From the NCBI GenBank assembly GCA_963780345.1, contig CAWABU010000006.1:186001-250000 (forward strand): a stretch of 64,000 nucleotides of DNA. The letters run 5' to 3'. This stretch comes from PALSA-693 sp963780345. GTDB lineage: Bacteria; Actinomycetota; Acidimicrobiia; Acidimicrobiales; Palsa-688. Shown piece after piece: positions 59,537 to 64,000 of this stretch. The translations under genes and the position numbers were made by a program. The first letter of the stretch is position 1. The number at the start of each line of letters is the position of its first letter. Below the pieces are notes generated by a model. It did not search any database, had not been told where the DNA came from, and saw only the letters and a list, made by a program, of their open reading frames with translations.

Positions 59537-59542
59537 TATGGT
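59537..59542 (+). promoter_or_regulatory. -10 hexamer of argC
   Basis: TATGGT lies 9 nt before GTG 59552, the proposed argC start. Confidence 0.4.
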
Positions 59543-59551
59543 GCTCACCCT

Positions 59552-60613
59552 GTGTCCACCACCGCCAGCATCACCGCCGCCAGGTCATTGCAAATCGGGG
59601 TCTTCGGCGCCTCCGGCTTCGCCGGCGCCGAGCTTCTAAGGCTGGCAGCCGACCATCCCGACTGGACGGTGACGCTGGCGACGGCTGAGACCCAGGCCGG
59701 CGGTCGGGTCGGCGACCTCTATCCGAGCCTCGCACCGGCCTACCCGGATCTCACCCTGAGCGCGGCCGACCCCGCCGCCGCGGATGGGCTCGACGTCGTC
59801 TTCCTGGCCCTCCCCCACGGCGCGTCCCAGGGTCTGGTGCCGGAGCTGCGCAAGCGGGTCGGGCTGGTCGTCGACCTGGCGGCTGACTTCCGCCTCCGGG
59901 ACCCGGACCTCTACCCGCAGTGGTACGGGGCCGACCACCGGTGCCCAGACCTGCTGGCCGATGCGGTTTTTGGGATCCCGGAGCTGTACCCCGACCGGCT
60001 GCCCGGCGCCACCCTGGTCGCGGCAGCCGGGTGCTACCCCACGGCCGCGGCCTTGGCGCTGGCCCCGCTGGTTCGGGCGGGCGTCGTCGAAGCCCAAGGG
60101 ATCGTGGTGGACGCGGCCAGCGGGGTGTCGGGCGCGGGCCGGGTCCCGAAACCACACACCCACTTCAACGCCGTGGACGAAGACTTCACCGCCTACGGTC
60201 TGCTCGACCACCGGCACACGCCGGAGATAGAGCAGGCCCTCGGCCCGGAGGCCCAGGTCATCTTCACGCCGCACCTGGCCCCGATGAACCGGGGCATCCT
60301 CGCCACGTGCTACGCCCGCCCCGCCGGCGGCCGGGCTGCCAGCCCGCCCGACCCCCTCGGCGAACTCAACCGGTTTTACCAGGACTGCCCTTTTGTCGTC
60401 GTCGATGAGCGGTCGCCGTCGACCAAGGCCACCCTTGGCTCGAACAGCGCCCACCTGACCGCCCGCTACGACCCTCGCACCGGCTGGATCGTGGCCATTG
60501 CGGCCATCGACAACCTCACCAAGGGCGCGGCCGGCCAGGCCATCCAGTGCGCCAACCTGGCCCTCGGCCTGCCCGAGACGGCCGGCCTGCCGCGGACGGG
60601 GTTGTACCCGTGA
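59552..60613 (+). CDS. argC: N-acetyl-gamma-glutamyl-phosphate reductase
   Basis: A 353-residue NADPH-dependent reductase. IGVFGASGFAGAELLRLAAD near the start is the cofactor loop; AAGCYPTAAALALAP carries the catalytic Cys, and HTHFNAVDEDFTAYGL, FTPHLAPMNRGILATCYA and NLTKGAAGQAIQCANLAL follow. GTG 59552 is preferred because of the -10 element; ATG 59534 (MYGAHP) would lie upstream of that promoter. Stop overlaps the argB GTG. argJ, which normally follows argC in this operon, is absent. Confidence 0.93.
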   Translation: MSTTASITAARSLQIGVFGASGFAGAELLRLAADHPDWTVTLATAETQAGGRVGDLYPSLAPAYPDLTLSAADPAAADGLDVVFLALPHGASQGLVPELRKRVGLVVDLAADFRLRDPDLYPQWYGADHRCPDLLADAVFGIPELYPDRLPGATLVAAAGCYPTAAALALAPLVRAGVVEAQGIVVDAASGVSGAGRVPKPHTHFNAVDEDFTAYGLLDHRHTPEIEQALGPEAQVIFTPHLAPMNRGILATCYARPAGGRAASPPDPLGELNRFYQDCPFVVVDERSPSTKATLGSNSAHLTARYDPRTGWIVAIAAIDNLTKGAAGQAIQCANLALGLPETAGLPRTGLYP

Positions 60614-61626
60614 CCACCGGCGTCCCGGCGGCCGGCGCGGGGCCGGCTGCCGACCAGGCCCCGGCCGCCGACCAGCCCCCGGCCGCCGACCACCCCCCGG
60701 CCGCCGACCACGCCCAGGCCACCGGCGAGGTGGGCCCCGGCGCCAAGGCGGCCATCCTGGTGGAGGCGCTGCCGTACATCCGTCGCTTCTGGGGGCAGGT
60801 GGTCGTGGTCAAATACGGCGGCAACGCCCTGGCGGGTGGATCGGAACGATCGGGCCCGGGCCAATCGGACACAGGCGCGCTGGCCTCGTTCGCCACCGAC
60901 ATCGTGCTCATGCGTTCTGTCGGGATGCGGCCCCTCGTGGTCCACGGCGGAGGTCCGCAGATCGGTGAGCTCATGGCCCGACTGGGCAAGGTCCCCGAGT
61001 TCATCGACGGGCTGCGGGTCACCGACGCCGAAACCCTCGACATCGCGCGCATGGTCCTCGTCGGCAAGGTCAACCGGGACATCGTCTCGGCCATCAACGT
61101 TCATGCCCCGCTCGCGGTAGGCGTCTCCGGCGAGGACGCCGGGCTCATCAGTGCCGAGGCGCGCGACGCCAAGCTCGGCTTCGTCGGCGATGTCACCGCG
61201 GTGAATCCGGATCTGCTCAACCGGCTGCTGGCCGAGGATCTCATTCCGGTGGTCGCCACCATCGGCAGCGACCCCAGCGGCCAGGCCTACAACATCAACG
61301 CCGACACCGCTGCTGGCGCGGTGGCCGAGGCCGTCGGCGCCACCAAGCTCGTCTATCTCACGGATGTCGACGGCATCCGCCGCGACCGCAACGACCCGGC
61401 CTCGCGCCTCTCCTCCGCCACCACGGACGAGCTCGGCGCCATGCTGACCGACGGCACCGTCGACGGCGGCATGATCCCCAAGGTCCGGTCGTGCGTGCGC
61501 GCCGTGAACGGCGGGGTCGCCCAGGCCCACATCCTGGACGGCCGGCACGATCACGCCCTTTTGCTGGAGATCTTTACCAAGGAAGGAGTAGGGACGATGG
61601 TTACCCGCCCCCAAACCGCACCATGA
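60610..61626 (+). CDS. argB: Acetylglutamate kinase
   Basis: A 338-residue kinase. The catalytic core starts near residue 48: VVVVKYGGNALAGG, LRPLVVHGGGPQIGE-type MRPLVVHGGGPQIGELM, AVGVSGEDAGLISA, NINADTAAGAVAEAVGATK and DGGMIPKVRSCVRAV. The first 45 residues are an unusual Ala/Asp/Pro extension with four six-residue AADQAP-type repeats. GTG overlaps the argC stop and the end overlaps argD, so the three genes are translationally coupled with no argJ between them. Confidence 0.94.
   Translation: MTTGVPAAGAGPAADQAPAADQPPAADHPPAADHAQATGEVGPGAKAAILVEALPYIRRFWGQVVVVKYGGNALAGGSERSGPGQSDTGALASFATDIVLMRSVGMRPLVVHGGGPQIGELMARLGKVPEFIDGLRVTDAETLDIARMVLVGKVNRDIVSAINVHAPLAVGVSGEDAGLISAEARDAKLGFVGDVTAVNPDLLNRLLAEDLIPVVATIGSDPSGQAYNINADTAAGAVAEAVGATKLVYLTDVDGIRRDRNDPASRLSSATTDELGAMLTDGTVDGGMIPKVRSCVRAVNGGVAQAHILDGRHDHALLLEIFTKEGVGTMVTRPQTAP
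60647..60720. repeat. 18-bp in-frame tandem repeat in argB
   Basis: About four imperfect 18-bp units of the form GCCGCCGACCAGCCCCCG encode AADQAP, AADQPP, AADHPP and AADHAQ in the ArgB N-terminal extension. Confidence 0.7.
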
Positions 61627-62798
61627 CGGCGCCGCCCCAGCCCCAACACCGGCTGATGGCCACCTATCCGCCCCCCGCCGTGACTTTCGTCAGGGGCGAA
61701 GGCAGCCTCCTCTGGGACGACGCCGGCCGCCAGTATCTGGACTTCCTCTGCGGCCTGGCCGTGACCTCGCTCGGCCATGCCCATCCGGCGGTCGCCGAAG
61801 CGGTGTGCACTCAGGCGCAGACCCTGCTCCACGTCTCCAACCTGTTCGGGACCGTCCCCGAGCGCGAGGTGGCCGCCACCCTGGATCGGCTGATCGACGC
61901 CGGCCCGGGGCGGGTGTTCTTCTGCAACAGCGGCGCCGAGGCCAACGAGTGCGCCATCAAGCTGGCCCGGCGCTGGGGTGGGCGCGGCCGCCACGTGGTC
62001 ATCAGCGCCTACGGCTCCTTCCATGGCCGCACCCTGGCGACCCTGCACGCCACCGGTCAGCCGGCCAAGCACGAGCCATTTCAGCCGCTGCCGGAAGGCT
62101 TCTGGCACGTGGCCTGGCGCGACCTCGACGCCCTGGAATCGGCACTTGAGCCGGCCGTCGCCGCGGTCCTGCTGGAGCCCGTCCAGGGAGAAGGGGGGGT
62201 CAACCCGGGCGGCCGCGAGTACTTCGAGGGGGTGCGCCGGCTATGTGACGAGCGGGGGGCGCTCCTGATTGTCGATGAGGTTCAGACCGGGCTGGGCCGC
62301 ACCGGGCAGTGGTTCGGCTTCCAGCATTACGGGGTCCGCCCCGACGTCGTCACGGTGGCGAAGGCCCTGGGCAATGGCGTGCCGATCGGCGCCTGTTGGG
62401 CGCGCGACGACGTGGCCGAGGCCTTCGGCCCGGGTGATCACGCCACCACCTTCGGAGGCCAGCCCCTGGCCGCGTCGGCGGCCCGGGCGGTGCTGGCGGT
62501 TATGGAGGCGGAGGACGTGCCGGGTCGGGCCCGGACGGCCGGCGCCTACCTGACGGCCGCGCTGGAGAAGCTCCCCCAGGTCGCGGCGGTACGGGGCCAG
62601 GGCCTGCTCGTCGCGGCTGAACTGTCAGAGGGGAAAGATGCCGGCCGGGTGGCGGCCTCCGCCCTCGCCGCGGGCCTGGTCATCAACGCCGTCACCCCCA
62701 CGGCGTTGCGGCTGGCCCCGTCATTGCTCGTCACCGAGGAGGAGATCGACCGGGCCGTGGCCATCCTGGGCGAGGCCCTGGATGCGGTCGACCTGTGA
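61623..62798 (+). CDS. argD: Acetylornithine aminotransferase
   Basis: A 391-residue PLP enzyme. YLDFLCGLAVTSLGHAHPAV, FFCNSGAEANECAIKLARRW, SFHGRTLATLHATGQPAKHE, LLEPVQGEGGVNPGGREYFE, LLIVDEVQTGLGRTGQWFGF and VAKALGNGVPIGACWA, in which the Lys binds PLP, are in normal order. ATG overlaps the argB stop. The TGA stop overlaps the GTG of a seven-codon micro-ORF leading to argR; argF, usually next, is absent. Confidence 0.95.
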   Translation: MTAPPQPQHRLMATYPPPAVTFVRGEGSLLWDDAGRQYLDFLCGLAVTSLGHAHPAVAEAVCTQAQTLLHVSNLFGTVPEREVAATLDRLIDAGPGRVFFCNSGAEANECAIKLARRWGGRGRHVVISAYGSFHGRTLATLHATGQPAKHEPFQPLPEGFWHVAWRDLDALESALEPAVAAVLLEPVQGEGGVNPGGREYFEGVRRLCDERGALLIVDEVQTGLGRTGQWFGFQHYGVRPDVVTVAKALGNGVPIGACWARDDVAEAFGPGDHATTFGGQPLAASAARAVLAVMEAEDVPGRARTAGAYLTAALEKLPQVAAVRGQGLLVAAELSEGKDAGRVAASALAAGLVINAVTPTALRLAPSLLVTEEEIDRAVAILGEALDAVDL

Positions 62799-62834
62799 AC
62801 CTCTCGAAACGACAGTGAAGCTGTCCAAACGACA
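62795..62834 (+). repeat. 20-bp duplicated argR start with a seven-codon micro-ORF
   Basis: GTGAACCTCTCGAAACGACA (62795-62814) and GTGAAGCTGTCCAAACGACA (62815-62834) match at 17 of 20 positions. The first reads VNLSKRQ to a TGA at 62816-62818, which overlaps the second GTG; the second reads VKLSKRQRQ, the true ArgR start. Confidence 0.8.
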
Positions 62835-63288
62835 ACGGCAGCACCGGATCATCCAGATCATCGAGCAGGATTCGGTGATCAGCCAGGCTCAGCTGGTCGA
62901 AATGCTCGGTGACGCCGGAATCGAGGCCACTCAGGCCACGGTCTCCCGCGACCTGGAGGATATCGGTGCGGTCAAAGTCCGCGCCGCCGGGGGAGAATCG
63001 GTCTATGCCGTGCCCGACCTGCCCAAGGATCGGGTGGCCCCCGAGGAACATCTTCGGCGGGTGCTCGGGGAGTGGGTGGTGGACGTGGCGTCGTCCGCCA
63101 ATGTGGTGGTGGTCCGCACCCCGCCGGGCTCGGCCCACGTGGTCGCCTCGGCGCTGGATCGAGCCGCCCTGGAGGAAATTGTCGGGACCGTCGCCGGGGA
63201 TGACACCATCATGGTGGTGGCGGCGGAGCGAGTCGGAGGCACCGAACTGGCGCAGCGCCTGGCTGCCCTGGCCGGTCTGGATGCCTGA
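62815..63288 (+). CDS. argR: Arginine repressor ArgR
   Basis: A 157-residue transcription regulator. The winged-helix N-domain (RQHRIIQIIEQDSVISQAQL, EATQATVSRDLEDIGAVKVR) is followed by the arginine-binding, hexamer-forming C-domain (TPPGSAHVVASALDR, IVGTVAGDDTIMVV). It probably represses this operon through the ARG-like box before argC. GTG 62815 is the second of two tandem start copies; the first lies in another frame. Confidence 0.94.
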   Translation: MKLSKRQRQHRIIQIIEQDSVISQAQLVEMLGDAGIEATQATVSRDLEDIGAVKVRAAGGESVYAVPDLPKDRVAPEEHLRRVLGEWVVDVASSANVVVVRTPPGSAHVVASALDRAALEEIVGTVAGDDTIMVVAAERVGGTELAQRLAALAGLDA

Positions 63289-63296
63289 CCGTTCCC

Positions 63297-63335
63297 CGAG
63301 AGACGCGAGAGACGCGAGAGACGAGAGAGAAGGGA
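63297..63335. repeat. GAGACGCGA short tandem repeat before argG
   Basis: About three 9-bp copies of AGACGCGAG and related purine-rich sequence fill 63297-63335 and run into AAGGGAAG, a ribosome-binding site about 9 nt before the argG GTG. Confidence 0.55.
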
Positions 63336-63346
63336 AGCCCTGACCG

Positions 63347-64000
63347 GTGGCGAAACGAGTGGTGCTGGCCTACAGCGGCGGACTGGATACATCCGTGGCG
63401 GTGCGCTGGATGACCGAGGAGCTCCAGGTGGAGGTGATCGCGCTCGCCGTGGACGTCGGCCAGGGCGGCGACTGGGATGCCATCAAGGCCCGGGCCCTGG
63501 CTGCGGGTGCGGTGGATGCCATGGTGGTCGACGTGCGGGAGGAGTACGCCAACGACTTCGTGGCTCCAGCCCTCAAGGCCAACGCCAAGTACGAAGGGAA
63601 GTACCCGCTGATCTCCTCCCTGTCGCGCCCGGTGATCGTCAAGCACCTGGTGGCGACGGCCCGGGCTTTCGGCGCTGACGCCGTTGGGCACGGTTGCACC
63701 GGGAAGGGTAACGACCAGGTCCGCTTCGAGGTTTCCACCGCGGCCCTCGCTCCCGATCTCGAGGTGCTGGCGCCGGTCCGGATGTGGGGCCTGACCCGCG
63801 AGCAGTCGATCGACTACGCCGCCAAATGGGGTATCCCTATCACCGTGACCAAGTCCAGCCCGTACAGCATCGACCAGAACCTCTGGGGGCGGACGATCGA
63901 GTGCGGAATCCTGGAAGACCCCTGGGAGCAGCCGCCGGAGGAGGTCTACGAGTTGACCACCCCGACCGCCACCGAGCCGATCGAGCTGGTCATCAGCTTC
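63347..64000 (+). CDS. argG: Argininosuccinate synthase, N-terminal 218 codons (open at window end)
   Basis: GTG 63347 starts VAKRVVLAYSGGLDTSVAVR with the ATP-binding SGGLDTS loop at residues 10-16. VDVGQGGDWDAIKARALAAG, ANAKYEGKYPLISSLSRPVI, VGHGCTGKGNDQVRFEVSTA and PYSIDQNLWGRTIECGIL match the family. It joins citrulline and aspartate. The gene runs off the window with 218 codons visible, about half its usual length. Last visible arg operon gene. Confidence 0.96.
   Translation, partial: MAKRVVLAYSGGLDTSVAVRWMTEELQVEVIALAVDVGQGGDWDAIKARALAAGAVDAMVVDVREEYANDFVAPALKANAKYEGKYPLISSLSRPVIVKHLVATARAFGADAVGHGCTGKGNDQVRFEVSTAALAPDLEVLAPVRMWGLTREQSIDYAAKWGIPITVTKSSPYSIDQNLWGRTIECGILEDPWEQPPEEVYELTTPTATEPIELVISF

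Overview
The window is very GC-rich, densely packed, almost entirely plus-strand housekeeping DNA from an actinobacterium. The evidence for Actinomycetota: the orders secD-secF-apt-rsh, DUF948-DUF6167-alaS-ruvX-mltG and mIHF-gmk-rpoZ-coaBC-metK-priA, a PriA with no recognisable Walker A, an actinobacterial integration host factor, DUF1844 next to infC, and many apparently leaderless genes. Thr/Pro-rich secreted segments, the loss of argJ and argF from the arg operon and the shikimate/pnt arrangement suggest Acidimicrobiia or a relative; that placement is inference. No tRNA, rRNA, CRISPR array, phage or insertion sequence was found.

Layout: (1) 1-6625, the end of tgt, then yajC-secD-secF (protein export), apt and rsh (stringent response). 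(2) 6848-18496, hisS (frameshifted), rarA, two small membrane or hypothetical genes, alaS, ruvX, mltG, aroE and the three-subunit transhydrogenase pntAA-pntAB-pntB. (3) 18547-25580, a secreted NlpC/P60 hydrolase, the shikimate genes aroC-aroK-aroB-aroQ, an M24 peptidase, efp and nusB. (4) 25896-35119, the pyrimidine operon pyrR-pyrB-pyrC-carA-carB-pyrD-pyrF behind a PyrR-binding RNA loop. (5) 35184-41393, mihF, gmk, rpoZ with a huge acidic tail, coaBC, metK and priA. (6) 41406-42540, a two-gene minus-strand RNA/small-molecule methyltransferase island. (7) 42574-50815, def, fmt, rsmB, rpe, a MoaB-like gene, the riboflavin genes ribD-ribE-ribBA-ribH, and hisG. (8) 50812-58736, a broken cold-shock-like gene, a minus-strand DUF1844 gene, infC-rpmI-rplT, a SpoU methyltransferase, pheS-pheT and a frameshifted phosphatase. 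(9) 58737-64000, a repeat-rich gap followed by argC-argB-argD-argR-argG.

The most unusual signals are small. At several gene junctions the translation start has been tandemly duplicated with a unit length that leaves a remainder of 2 when divided by 3, so that a chain of 5- to 7-codon micro-ORFs hands over from stop to start until the real gene begins (clearest at 10161-10240, 9755-9807 and 62795-62835). A 78-nt four-box palindrome occurs twice, at 8216 and 59396. infC appears to start at AUA and fmt at CUG. Many genes have a TANNNT hexamer 6 to 10 nt before the start codon, sometimes overlapping the previous stop codon. Four genes carry single-base frameshifts, which may be sequencing errors.
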